A stretch of DNA of 54,859 nt from Pseudomonadales bacterium (GTDB lineage: Bacteria; Pseudomonadota; Gammaproteobacteria; Pseudomonadales; UBA5862), in NCBI GenBank assembly GCA_024234215.1, contig JACKOQ010000007.1, positions 1 to 54,859 of the forward strand, written 5' to 3'. Each line of letters opens with the position of its first letter. Within the stretch, counting starts at the first letter, position 1. Under the pieces are notes generated by a model, which had not been told where the DNA came from, did no database searches, and was given only the letters and a program-made list of their open reading frames with translations. A program made the position numbers and the translations under genes. Positions 1-7,350 of this stretch are shown here, in pieces.

Positions 1-323
1 CCCGCTGCTCGAAATCGCGACAGGCATTGCAGCTGCTCAATGAGCGCGGCATCACGCCGACCATCCTGCTCTATCTGGAAAATCCACCCGATCTCCCTAC
101 GCTGCGCCGCCTGCTCCAGCAACTGAATCTGCCGGCCCGTGCACTGCTGCGCAGCGGCGAGGCAGAGTACCGGGCCCTCGGGCTCGACGACCCGGCCTGC
201 GATGAAGAGACGATCATTGCCGCCATGGCGGCAACGCCGAAACTGATCGAACGGCCGATCCTGGTGGTGGACAGTCGCGCAGTGATTGGCCGCCCCGCCG
301 AAAAAGTACTGGAGCTGCTCTGA
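1..323 (+). CDS. arsC: Arsenate reductase ArsC-family protein, C-terminal part (5' end outside window)
   Basis: The frame is open from the first bases of the window, so the gene starts upstream. The first readable codons (from base 3) give RCSKSRQALQLLNERG, the active-site cysteine segment of thioredoxin-fold arsenate reductases. The residues after it match the family: a TPxxLxYL strand and helix, then a C-terminal PILVVDSRAVIGRP segment. The family uses this cysteine with glutaredoxin/glutathione to reduce arsenate, though many chromosomal homologues (YfgD-like) have no proven arsenate activity. About 107 codons are visible, so only around 8-10 residues are missing. It is followed after 3 bp by a WrbA-like gene and a DUF2069 gene on the same strand, suggesting one operon. 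No ars regulator or arsenite pump is visible, so an arsenic role is not shown by context. Confidence 0.9.
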   Translation, partial: RCSKSRQALQLLNERGITPTILLYLENPPDLPTLRRLLQQLNLPARALLRSGEAEYRALGLDDPACDEETIIAAMAATPKLIERPILVVDSRAVIGRPAEKVLELL

Positions 324-326
324 GCC

Positions 327-950
327 ATGGTCACCTCTGCCAATCCCTACGTGCTGGTGCTCTACTACAGCCGCCATGGCGCAACCCGCAACATGGCCCT
401 GCAGATCGCCCGCGGTGTCGAACAGGTGGAGGGCATCGAAGCCCGCCTCCGCACGGTGCCGGCGGTGTCACCGGTCAATCAGGCAGTGGAGCCGGCCATT
501 CCTGACGAAGGGGCCATCTACTGCGAAGAGGCCGACCTGCGTGACTGCGCCGCCCTGGCACTCGGCAGTCCGACCCGCTTCGGCAACATGGCCGCGCCAC
601 TCAAATATTTTCTCGACGGCACCGGCGCGCTGTGGGGCTCGGCCACACTCGCCGACAGGCCGGCCGGGGTCTTCACTTCCACCTCGAGCCTGCATGGTGG
701 ACAGGAGAGCACACTGCTGTCGATGATGCTGCCACTGCTGCACCACGGCATGATTCTGACCGGCATTCCCTACCGCGAGGCTGCCCTGCATCGCACTCGC
801 AGCGGCGGCACGCCTTATGGCCCCAGCCACCACGCCGGCGATGGTCAGGCGGCGCTGTCCGAAGATGAAAAGGTGCTCTGTCAGGCATTTGGCAAACGGT
901 TGGCCAGCCTGGCGCTCACCCTGCACCACGCGCGGCGCGGCGCACACTGA
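327..950 (+). CDS. wrbA: WrbA-like NAD(P)H:quinone oxidoreductase (flavodoxin fold)
   Basis: The 207-residue protein has the flavodoxin-like FMN phosphate loop near the N-terminus (YYSRHGATRNMA, about residues 12-23), the ALGSPTRFGNMAAPLKYFLD segment (about 73-92) and the FTSTSSLHGGQEST segment (about 113-126), all characteristic of WrbA. WrbA proteins are soluble FMN enzymes that reduce quinones by two electrons using NAD(P)H. Length agrees with the family (about 200). The ATG lies 3 bp after the arsC stop, and the stop directly abuts the ATG of the DUF2069 gene, so the three genes are probably co-transcribed and translationally coupled. The annotation is secure at family level; the physiological electron acceptor is inferred. 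Confidence 0.93.
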   Translation: MVTSANPYVLVLYYSRHGATRNMALQIARGVEQVEGIEARLRTVPAVSPVNQAVEPAIPDEGAIYCEEADLRDCAALALGSPTRFGNMAAPLKYFLDGTGALWGSATLADRPAGVFTSTSSLHGGQESTLLSMMLPLLHHGMILTGIPYREAALHRTRSGGTPYGPSHHAGDGQAALSEDEKVLCQAFGKRLASLALTLHHARRGAH

Positions 951-1358
951 ATGGCCGCACCACCCCTTTCCAGGACTGCAGGTTGCGGCAACCGCTCACG
1001 AATCGCGCAACAGACCGCCCTGTGCTGCCTGCTGGCACTGCTCGCACTCTTTGCATTGCAGACCCTCTGGCTCGATCCGCCCACCGCCCTGCCCCCCGCA
1101 GTGGCACTGGCGATTCAAGCCTTGCCGCTGCTGGCCTTTCTACCCAGTGCCATCAAGGGTTCACCACGCAGCATGGTCTGGCTCTGCTTTGTGCTGCTGC
1201 TCTATTTCATCGTGGCCGTGCCCCACCTCTTTTTGCCGGCAATGCTGCTGTTCGGCATCCTCGAAGTGACGCTGATCACGCTGCTGTTTGTGGCGGCCAT
1301 GCTCTTTGTGCGCTGGCACAGGCACGAGCGTACCGCAGCGGACCAGGAAGATGATTAG
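951..1358 (+). CDS. DUF2069 family inner-membrane protein
   Basis: A 135-residue hydrophobic protein whose ATG immediately follows the stop codon of wrbA. It has about four predicted membrane helices (approx. 22-41, 48-63, 74-94 and 96-116) and the family's conserved pattern: a PLLAFLP stretch, then a short basic loop (KGSPRSMVW) and an LYF motif. The N-terminal 18 residues are polar and the last 15 are charged and cytoplasmic. DUF2069 proteins are found in gammaproteobacteria, often next to wrbA and arsC as here; their function is unknown. The start is fixed by the abutting upstream gene, although an internal start near residue 10-20 cannot be excluded. Confidence 0.85.
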   Translation: MAAPPLSRTAGCGNRSRIAQQTALCCLLALLALFALQTLWLDPPTALPPAVALAIQALPLLAFLPSAIKGSPRSMVWLCFVLLLYFIVAVPHLFLPAMLLFGILEVTLITLLFVAAMLFVRWHRHERTAADQEDD

Positions 1359-1362
1359 GCAG

Positions 1363-1390
1363 AAAAAAGCGGCGACCGGAGGGTCACCGC
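1363..1390 (-). terminator. Rho-independent terminator of the CDGSH gene
   Basis: Read on the minus strand, a 9-bp stem (GCGGTGACC pairing with GGTCGCCGC, one G-U pair) encloses a 4-nt loop and is followed directly by six T residues (A tract at 1363-1368 on the plus strand). It begins about 20 bp beyond the stop codon of the CDGSH gene, where an intrinsic terminator is expected. It lies between the two convergent transcription units. Confidence 0.85.
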
Positions 1391-1410
1391 CCGTGGACAG
1401 AGGAGGCAGT

Positions 1411-1650
1411 TCAGAGATTCTTGTGGGTGCCGTCGCACAGCGCACCGGCGGCTGAGCGCTTGCAACCGCAGAAATAGACCGTCTTGCTCTCGGCAGTCTC
1501 ATAGGCCAACGGCGTGAAAGGCCCCTCCTTGTGCGAACCATCGCAGAAGGGCTGCTTGGCACTCTTGCCGCAGGAGCACCAGTAGTAGGTCTTTCCTGCC
1601 TCGACCGCCACACCATAGGGCGCTTTCTGGGCAATCACTGCTTCGGACAT
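1411..1650 (-). CDS. Dual CDGSH iron-sulfur domain protein
   Basis: A 79-residue protein with two CDGSH-type iron-sulfur motifs: CSCGKSAKQPFCDGSH (residues 29-44) and CGCKRSAAGALCDGTH (61-76). Each has the CxC-x(7-9)-C-x3-H ligand set that binds a 2Fe-2S cluster through three cysteines and one histidine. This tandem architecture is the short bacterial type related to CISD3/MiNT. Roles in redox or iron-sulfur homeostasis are proposed for the family but not settled. The start was chosen at the ATG preceded by a strong CGAGGAGA Shine-Dalgarno at 6-7 nt; a longer in-frame extension exists upstream but would run into the GGDEF gene. It is the last gene before a terminator and may be expressed alone. 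Confidence 0.93.
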   Translation of the reverse strand: MSEAVIAQKAPYGVAVEAGKTYYWCSCGKSAKQPFCDGSHKEGPFTPLAYETAESKTVYFCGCKRSAAGALCDGTHKNL

Positions 1651-1684
1651 GTCGTTCTCCTCGAGGTTGTCGTTGTCTGAAAGT

Positions 1685-2557
1685 TCACAATGCGCTCTTG
1701 CGCGAACCCGCCACCATGCGGTTGCCACCGCGTGACTGTGCTTCGGCCAGTGCCCGGTCAGCCCGGCCCAGTACGCTGCCGAGATCCATCTCCAGCTCTT
1801 CGAGCGTCGCCAGACCGCCACTGATGGTGAACCTGAGCGGCTCATCGATCGACTGCATCGACCGCGTCATGGCACTGCGAATCCGCTCGGCAATGGTTCT
1901 GGCGCCCGCCAATGGGGTTTCGGGGCAACAGATGCCGAACTCGCTGCCACTCATCCTTCCCAGGATGTCCACTTGACGCACTTCGGCCTGACAGATTCCG
2001 GCGCAGTGCACCAGCAGCCGATTGGCGACCTCTTCGCCTTGCCTCGCCACCCGCTCCTTGAACTGGTCGATGTCGAGCATGATCAGCGAAAAGGGCACCG
2101 AGAAGCGCAATGAGCGCGACAGTTCATTGTGCGCCAGCGAGAGGAAGTGAGCGCGGTTGAAGACGCCGGTCACCGGATCGGTCACCGCCAGCCGTACAAG
2201 CTGGGCCTGCGCCTCTTGCAGCGCCCTCTTCTGTGCCTGAAGTCGCAGCAGCAGCTCGACCCGATGCTGGAACAACGGCTGCTCCAGCGATATCTGCGCC
2301 AGATCGTCGACGCCGGAGGCGCACCAAGGCGTGGCGTCGACGCCATCGCCGATCACCGCCAGAGTGGCAGCCTGCGCATGCTCTGTCAGAAAAATCTGCA
2401 ATCTGGCGGGGTCGGCAGCCCATACGATCAGCAGATCCACCTGTTGCGGCGCTGCATCCATGCTCGATCGCAACAGCCGATGATTGGCAGCATGGAGGCC
2501 ACTGAGCCACGCCTGCGGCAACGGAGCCACCTCTTCGATCAGCATGATGCTTGCCAT
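1685..2557 (-). CDS. Degenerate GGDEF-domain protein, probable c-di-GMP binder rather than synthase
   Basis: This 290-residue soluble protein has an N-terminal region (1-100) with a receiver-like alternation of strands and helices but no obvious phospho-acceptor set, a short coiled linker (100-122), and a GGDEF domain (about 123-285) recognised by DPVTGVFNRAHF, LDIDQFK and the C-terminal ISGGLA and ADRALAEAQSRGGNR motifs. The signature loop is SGSEF (residues 203-207) in place of GGDEF, so the metal-binding acidic residue at position 3 is serine. The FKxxND nucleotide-contact motif is also lost (FKERVA). In contrast the RxxD inhibitory-site motif (RQVD) sits exactly five residues before the loop. 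I infer loss of cyclase activity with possible c-di-GMP binding. The ATG overlaps the upstream acyltransferase stop by one base; a TTG one codon earlier is possible. Confidence 0.85.
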   Translation of the reverse strand: MASIMLIEEVAPLPQAWLSGLHAANHRLLRSSMDAAPQQVDLLIVWAADPARLQIFLTEHAQAATLAVIGDGVDATPWCASGVDDLAQISLEQPLFQHRVELLLRLQAQKRALQEAQAQLVRLAVTDPVTGVFNRAHFLSLAHNELSRSLRFSVPFSLIMLDIDQFKERVARQGEEVANRLLVHCAGICQAEVRQVDILGRMSGSEFGICCPETPLAGARTIAERIRSAMTRSMQSIDEPLRFTISGGLATLEELEMDLGSVLGRADRALAEAQSRGGNRMVAGSRKSAL

Positions 2558-3759
2558 CAACCACCCCCTCTGTTGTCCTGTTCACTGTCCGTTCGTACGC
2601 TGGCTGCATCGAGCTGCTGTCGCGCCAGCAGCGGATTGGCGTACATGCGCAAGAAATGGCTGCGCTGGCCGGGTGTCAGCTTGGCGCAGCGCTGCAGAAA
2701 ACCTCTTTTGTCTTCCGCCGACTCATCGGGCCGCTGCAAGTCATGCGAAGCAGGCAGGTCGGTTGCCCCCTCCGCCTGCAATTCGCGCCAGGCAATCCAG
2801 CTTGGCGGAAAGAGCGCGTAGTTGGCGATGATCTGCCGATCTATCGCCGTCGCCACCTGATCAGGATCGCTGAACGTCCCACTCAGTGGTTTGCCGAAGA
2901 CCAGCCGAATGCGCCCCTTTTGCCCCTGGACGCCCGCGGCGATGCTGGTCAGATCCTCGAACGGCGCCTTTTCGTACCGGCCCAGGCGCGCAATCTGGTC
3001 GAGTTCCACCGCCTTGCGCTCATCGCAGGGGTCATACTCGTAAGAGATCGCCACTGGGATCAGATTCATCCGCCGCACCGCTTCTGTCAACTCCAGGGCA
3101 TCGCGTCGATAGGCCAGCAGCAGCATCTTGATCACCGCTGGATCGGTGCGGTCCATGCCATCCTTGGCCCGCCCCTCACTCTGCGCAATCCAGACATTGG
3201 CGCTGTGCTCGAGGCGGTCGCGAATGTAATCGGAGAGCAGCTGGCTGTTTCTCAGCAACTCCTTGGCGCCCTTGGCGCTGCGCTTGACGATGAAGCTCTT
3301 GTTCAGGCGCATCAGATCGGCCGCGAAGGGCTTGCTCAGCAGGTTGTCACCAATGGCGCAATGCACCGTCTGCAACCCCTGATGGTAGAGCGCATAATTG
3401 ATCAGTGCCGGATCGAGCACGATGTCGCGGTGGTTGGAGATGAACAGGCAGCCCTGATCGTGCGGGATGTTTTCGACGCCGATCGCTTCAAACCCCTCGG
3501 AGGTCTGCTGGAGAACCCTGGAAAGAATCTCCTCGACCCGATCCTGCAGCCGTGCCACTGAGTCGATCCCCGCGACCTCTTTTCTGAAAGCACGTCGAAC
3601 CAGCCAGCGTGTCAGCACCGGAACGAATCGGTGCAGCCGTGGCAGCATCAGGTTGCCGAACAGATCAAGGAATTCCGGATCGCGCAGCAGCCGTTCGAGA
3701 ACAGGCCGTACCTCATCATCCCGATAGGGTCGAATCTGTTCAAACCGATCTTCACTCAT
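2557..3759 (-). CDS. PlsC-like 1-acyl-glycerol-3-phosphate acyltransferase family protein
   Basis: A 400-residue acyltransferase, longer than classical PlsC (about 245). The acyl-transfer motif is ISNHRDIVLDPA (residues 108-119; catalytic-type His110), an HX5D variant of the HX4D box, and the phosphate-binding block is SEGRAKDGMDRTD (194-206). Both features are seen in a subgroup of large bacterial acyltransferases that probably esterify lysophosphatidate or a related lipid acceptor at the inner membrane. An N-terminal helical region (1-90) precedes the domain, and the C-terminal 100 residues are polar. The ATG was preferred because it has a GGAG Shine-Dalgarno and begins the conserved region; the frame remains open 60 codons further upstream into sbcB, with low-complexity sequence. 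The exact lipid substrate cannot be told. Confidence 0.82.
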   Translation of the reverse strand: MSEDRFEQIRPYRDDEVRPVLERLLRDPEFLDLFGNLMLPRLHRFVPVLTRWLVRRAFRKEVAGIDSVARLQDRVEEILSRVLQQTSEGFEAIGVENIPHDQGCLFISNHRDIVLDPALINYALYHQGLQTVHCAIGDNLLSKPFAADLMRLNKSFIVKRSAKGAKELLRNSQLLSDYIRDRLEHSANVWIAQSEGRAKDGMDRTDPAVIKMLLLAYRRDALELTEAVRRMNLIPVAISYEYDPCDERKAVELDQIARLGRYEKAPFEDLTSIAAGVQGQKGRIRLVFGKPLSGTFSDPDQVATAIDRQIIANYALFPPSWIAWRELQAEGATDLPASHDLQRPDESAEDKRGFLQRCAKLTPGQRSHFLRMYANPLLARQQLDAASVRTDSEQDNRGGG

Positions 3760-3820
3760 TGCTTCTGCTCCACGGTTGGCATGATTGAGTTCCCGGGGAC
3801 ACCACCCTTCTTCGCCGGTC

Positions 3821-5281
3821 TCACGCCGCCTCCACCATCCGCGCCAGCCGCTCGCCATGCTGACGCAACTGCACCAGCACCGCCCGATCGCGTTCCGAAC
3901 GGATCTCGCCACTGACCGCAAGCTGATCGATCTGCGCAAAAAACTGGGCCAGCGTGAGCAGACCCGGGCCGCCCTCCAGCAGCCGCTGACGCCGCCACTG
4001 CTGCCAGCGCGTCTGCTCGGATTCGCTCAGAGTGTGCGGATGGTTGCGCGCCCGGTAGCGAAACAGCAGTTCGGGCAGACGCGGATCGGCAAAGCGCCCG
4101 GCATAGCTGGCCAGTCGTGTCGGCTCCTCCTGTTGCAGCTGCTGCATCAGGCGCCGGTCCGGTTCGCTCCAGAAGCTGCCGGCATAAAGCGCCTGCTCGA
4201 CATCGGGTTCACCCTGTGCGGGAGGCTCGCCAAAAATCTGTTGCAGTTTGTCGGTCAGCGCGGCCACTGCCGGAAAGTTTTGCCAATGTCGTTCACAGCG
4301 GGCGCGGTCGATCTGCAACCGTTCTGCCAGTTGAGGCGTCAACAACTTCAGCGGTGCAATGGCCGGACAACGGTTGAGATGGATCAGCTTGAGCGGAATG
4401 CGCCGCTGTCCCTGCTGCTCCAACTGCTCCCGGCTGGAGAAGAGCCGCTGACGGATCTCCTCCACGCTGCACTCCAGCAGTGGCGCGGGATCTTCGCTCA
4501 GATCGAAACAGATCACCGCATTGGCATTGGTGGCGTGACGCGCCAGTGGCAGCACGATGGCGGTGTGGCCATGCGCTGCCGGAAAACGGCCAGAGACATG
4601 CAGTACGGGAGTCGGTTGGCGCAGGTCGATCAGGCGGGCCACCTCGCGCTTGTCACGCATCCGGTAGCTGTAGTCGAACAGCCGCGGCTGCCGCGCCTTG
4701 ATCAGGCGGGCCACGGCAAGGGTGGCCTCGACATCGGCCAAGGCATCGTGCGCATCTGCATGGGCTATCTGGTTGGCACGGGTGAGATCTTCGAGGCGAA
4801 AGCTGGGTGTGCCATCCTCATGCAGTGGCCAGTCGATGCCGTCGGGACGCAGCGCATAGGTCATCCGCACCAGATCGATCAGATCCCAGCGACTGTTGCC
4901 CTGCTGCCATTCATGCGCATAGGGGTCGAGAAAATTTCGATAGAACAGATGGCGGGTGAAGCCATCATCGAACCGCAGGTTGTTGTAGCCGACGATGCAG
5001 CTGTTGGCACTCGCCAGTTCGCTCTGCAGAGCGCGCGCGAATCGGGCTTCGTCGACACCCAGCTCATCACAGCGCTGCGGCGTGATCCCAGTAATCAGGC
5101 AGGAGCGTGGCTGTGGCAGACAGTCATCGCTCAGTCGGCAGTGGAGCACGACCGGCTCTGCCACCGGCTGCAATGCAAGGTCGGTACGCACTGCGGCAAA
5201 CTGCGCCGGCCGGTCGATGCGCATGTCGAGACCAAAAGTTTCGTAATCGTGCCACAAGAAGGTTGGAGCACTGCTGTTCAT
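3821..5281 (-). CDS. sbcB: Exodeoxyribonuclease I
   Basis: The 486-residue protein matches SbcB from end to end. The DnaQ-like 3'-5' exonuclease domain occupies about 8-185 with motif I WHDYETFG (Asp and Glu metal ligands), motif II VGYNNLRFDD and motif III HDALADVEAT. An SH3-like and a helical C-terminal domain follow. Exonuclease I degrades single-stranded DNA 3' to 5' in recombination and mismatch repair. Length fits the family (about 475). It starts 21 bp after the lpxB stop on the same strand. In E. coli rnhB and dnaE follow lpxB instead, so this junction differs from the enterobacterial arrangement. Confidence 0.95.
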   Translation of the reverse strand: MNSSAPTFLWHDYETFGLDMRIDRPAQFAAVRTDLALQPVAEPVVLHCRLSDDCLPQPRSCLITGITPQRCDELGVDEARFARALQSELASANSCIVGYNNLRFDDGFTRHLFYRNFLDPYAHEWQQGNSRWDLIDLVRMTYALRPDGIDWPLHEDGTPSFRLEDLTRANQIAHADAHDALADVEATLAVARLIKARQPRLFDYSYRMRDKREVARLIDLRQPTPVLHVSGRFPAAHGHTAIVLPLARHATNANAVICFDLSEDPAPLLECSVEEIRQRLFSSREQLEQQGQRRIPLKLIHLNRCPAIAPLKLLTPQLAERLQIDRARCERHWQNFPAVAALTDKLQQIFGEPPAQGEPDVEQALYAGSFWSEPDRRLMQQLQQEEPTRLASYAGRFADPRLPELLFRYRARNHPHTLSESEQTRWQQWRRQRLLEGGPGLLTLAQFFAQIDQLAVSGEIRSERDRAVLVQLRQHGERLARMVEAA

Positions 5282-5302
5282 CCTGCCTCCAGAGACATCC
5301 GC

Positions 5303-6499
5303 TCATCCCGCTGGAACGCGGTCTTGCGACTGCCGGATGGGGTGATCGCTGCCGGATGTCGGCAGCAGCCGGGAAACTGCCTCGGCCGCCCGCTGGCTGG
5401 CGTCGCGTGCCAACTGCTGACGCACCTGCGCAAAGCTGACCAACATCGGTTCACGATCGGAATCGGACTCCAGCAGCCGCAGCAACTCCTGGCCCAACAG
5501 TTCCGGCTGCGCCGCATTCTGCAGGAATTCAGGCACGATCTGCTCATGCAGCAGCAGATTGGGCAGCCCGACATGGGGCACCTTGACCAGTTTCGAGAGG
5601 ATCCAGAAACTCAATGGCGCAAGCCGGTAGGCAATCACCATCGGGCGGCCGATCAGCATCGCCTCCAGGGTCGCGGTGCCCGAAGCCACCAGCACGGCAT
5701 CTGCCGCCGCCATCGCCTCGCGCGACCGTCCATCCACCAGGCTGATCGGCAGAGAGTCATCACGCTGCGCCAGAAGCTGCTCCAGTTGCGCCCGACGCGC
5801 CGTATTGGCGCATGGCAGGATGAACCGCAGTGCCGGCAATCGCCGCAGACACCAGGCGGCGGTGTCAAAGAACAGCGGCGCCAAACGGGAAACTTCGCCA
5901 GCACGACTGCCGGGCAGCAGCGCCACCAAGGGCACTTCCGCCGAGAGATCGAATGCCGCACGATGCGCTGCCGCATCGCCAAACTCTATCAGCTCATCGG
6001 CCAGGGGATGGCCAACGAATTCGACCGCCACGTCGGCCTTGCGATAAAAATCGGCCTCGAACGGAAAGAGCGTCAGCATCAGATCGACGGCCTTGCCAAT
6101 CTTCTTGACCCGTCCCTGCCGCCAGGCCCACACCGAAGGACTGACATAATGGGCGGTGCGGATGCCCGCTGCGTGCAGCCGGGCCTCCAGTCCGAGGTTG
6201 AAGTCCGGGGCATCGATGCCGATGAAGAGATCCGGCGGATCGTCGATCCAGTGGCTGACCAGGCGGTGACGCAGCGCCAGCAGTTCCGGCAACCGCCCCA
6301 GCACCTCGACCAGCCCCATCACCGACAACCTTTCCATCTCGGCCAGTGGACTCAGCCCTTGGGCCAACATCCGCTCTCCGCCAATGCCTTCAAAACTGGC
6401 ATGCGCAAACCGCTGCCTCAAGGCGGCCATCAACGGCCCCCCGAGCAGATCTCCCGAGACCTCTCCGGCAACCAGAGCAATACGCGGTGACATGGTCAT
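5303..6499 (-). CDS. lpxB: Lipid-A-disaccharide synthase
   Basis: LpxB condenses UDP-2,3-diacylglucosamine with lipid X to give the lipid A disaccharide on the inner face of the cytoplasmic membrane. The N-terminal AGEVSGDLLG motif and the GIDAPDFNLGLE, YVSPSVWAWRQGR and LLPGSRAGEV segments are diagnostic of glycosyltransferase family 19. The protein is 398 residues against about 382 in E. coli. Two ATGs lie two codons apart; the first has an AGCAGG Shine-Dalgarno at a better distance. It is the last gene of the lpx part of the cluster, 79 bp downstream of lpxA. Confidence 0.97.
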   Translation of the reverse strand: MTMSPRIALVAGEVSGDLLGGPLMAALRQRFAHASFEGIGGERMLAQGLSPLAEMERLSVMGLVEVLGRLPELLALRHRLVSHWIDDPPDLFIGIDAPDFNLGLEARLHAAGIRTAHYVSPSVWAWRQGRVKKIGKAVDLMLTLFPFEADFYRKADVAVEFVGHPLADELIEFGDAAAHRAAFDLSAEVPLVALLPGSRAGEVSRLAPLFFDTAAWCLRRLPALRFILPCANTARRAQLEQLLAQRDDSLPISLVDGRSREAMAAADAVLVASGTATLEAMLIGRPMVIAYRLAPLSFWILSKLVKVPHVGLPNLLLHEQIVPEFLQNAAQPELLGQELLRLLESDSDREPMLVSFAQVRQQLARDASQRAAEAVSRLLPTSGSDHPIRQSQDRVPAG

Positions 6500-6579
6500 T
6501 GAGCCTGCTGGGCTGGCACTGTCTGTTATTTTTGTCTCATGCGGCGCCGGGTGGCTTGACCGCGAATCTGCCTTGGCCG

Positions 6580-7350
6580 TCAGCGAACGATGCCACGCGT
6601 CGAACGGCGCAGTGATTCGAGCAGCGGCAGCAGGACCGGAGACTCATCCACCAGCACTGCGATCTGCTCGATCGCCTCGGCGGCACTGCGACCTTCGCGG
6701 TACAGGATTCGGTAGGCACGCCGAATGGTATTGATCTGCTCATCGGAGAAATTCCGCCGCCGCAACCCATCGCTGTTGATGCCATGCGCTTTGGCGCTGT
6801 TGCCATTGACCATCACATAGGCAGGAATGTCTTTCAGCACCACACTGCCAGTGCCGCAGAAGGCATGCCCGCCGATCTGGCAGAACTGATGGACCAGTGT
6901 ATAGCCGCCCAGAATGGCCCAGTCGGCCACCTGCACGTGGCCACCCAGCGTGGCATTGTTGGCAAAGACCGTGTGGTCTCCAACGATGCAGTCATGCGCA
7001 ATGTGCACATAGGCCATCAGCAGATTGTGGTTACCGATGCGGGTCAACGACTTGTCCTGCACCGTGCCCCGATGCAGTGTGCACCCCTCACGAATGATGT
7101 TGTGGTCACCGATCTCGAGATAGGTGGTTTCACCGTGGTATTTCTTGTCCTGGCAATCTTCGCCAATGGTGGCGAATTGATAGATTCGATTGTTGCAGCC
7201 GATCCGGGTCGAGCGCGCAATCACCACATGGGGACCGATGACCGTTCCCGCACCGATCTCGACATCCGGACCAATGATGCTCCAGGGTCCAACCACCACA
7301 TCGGACGCCAGCCGTGCATCCTTGTCGATGATGGCACGCGGATCAATCAC
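6580..7350 (-). CDS. lpxA: UDP-N-acetylglucosamine O-acyltransferase
   Basis: LpxA transfers an R-3-hydroxyacyl chain from acyl carrier protein to UDP-GlcNAc, the first step of lipid A synthesis. The 256-residue sequence shows hexapeptide repeats of a left-handed beta-helix over about residues 1-185 and a helical C-terminus. The catalytic histidine is H119 in VHIAHDC, and IREGCTLHRGT is the family's substrate-binding loop. The start is GTG, and it overlaps the end of the lpxD-fabZ frame by 8 nt, so translation is probably coupled. Acyl-chain length preference cannot be read with confidence. Confidence 0.96.
   Translation of the reverse strand: MIDPRAIIDKDARLASDVVVGPWSIIGPDVEIGAGTVIGPHVVIARSTRIGCNNRIYQFATIGEDCQDKKYHGETTYLEIGDHNIIREGCTLHRGTVQDKSLTRIGNHNLLMAYVHIAHDCIVGDHTVFANNATLGGHVQVADWAILGGYTLVHQFCQIGGHAFCGTGSVVLKDIPAYVMVNGNSAKAHGINSDGLRRRNFSDEQINTIRRAYRILYREGRSAAEAIEQIAVLVDESPVLLPLLESLRRSTRGIVR

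Noticed and set aside
3785..6490. A 901-codon plus-strand open frame
   Set aside because: It lies antisense to sbcB and lpxB, has no family match that I recognise and a Gln/Arg/His-rich composition typical of the complement of GC-rich genes.
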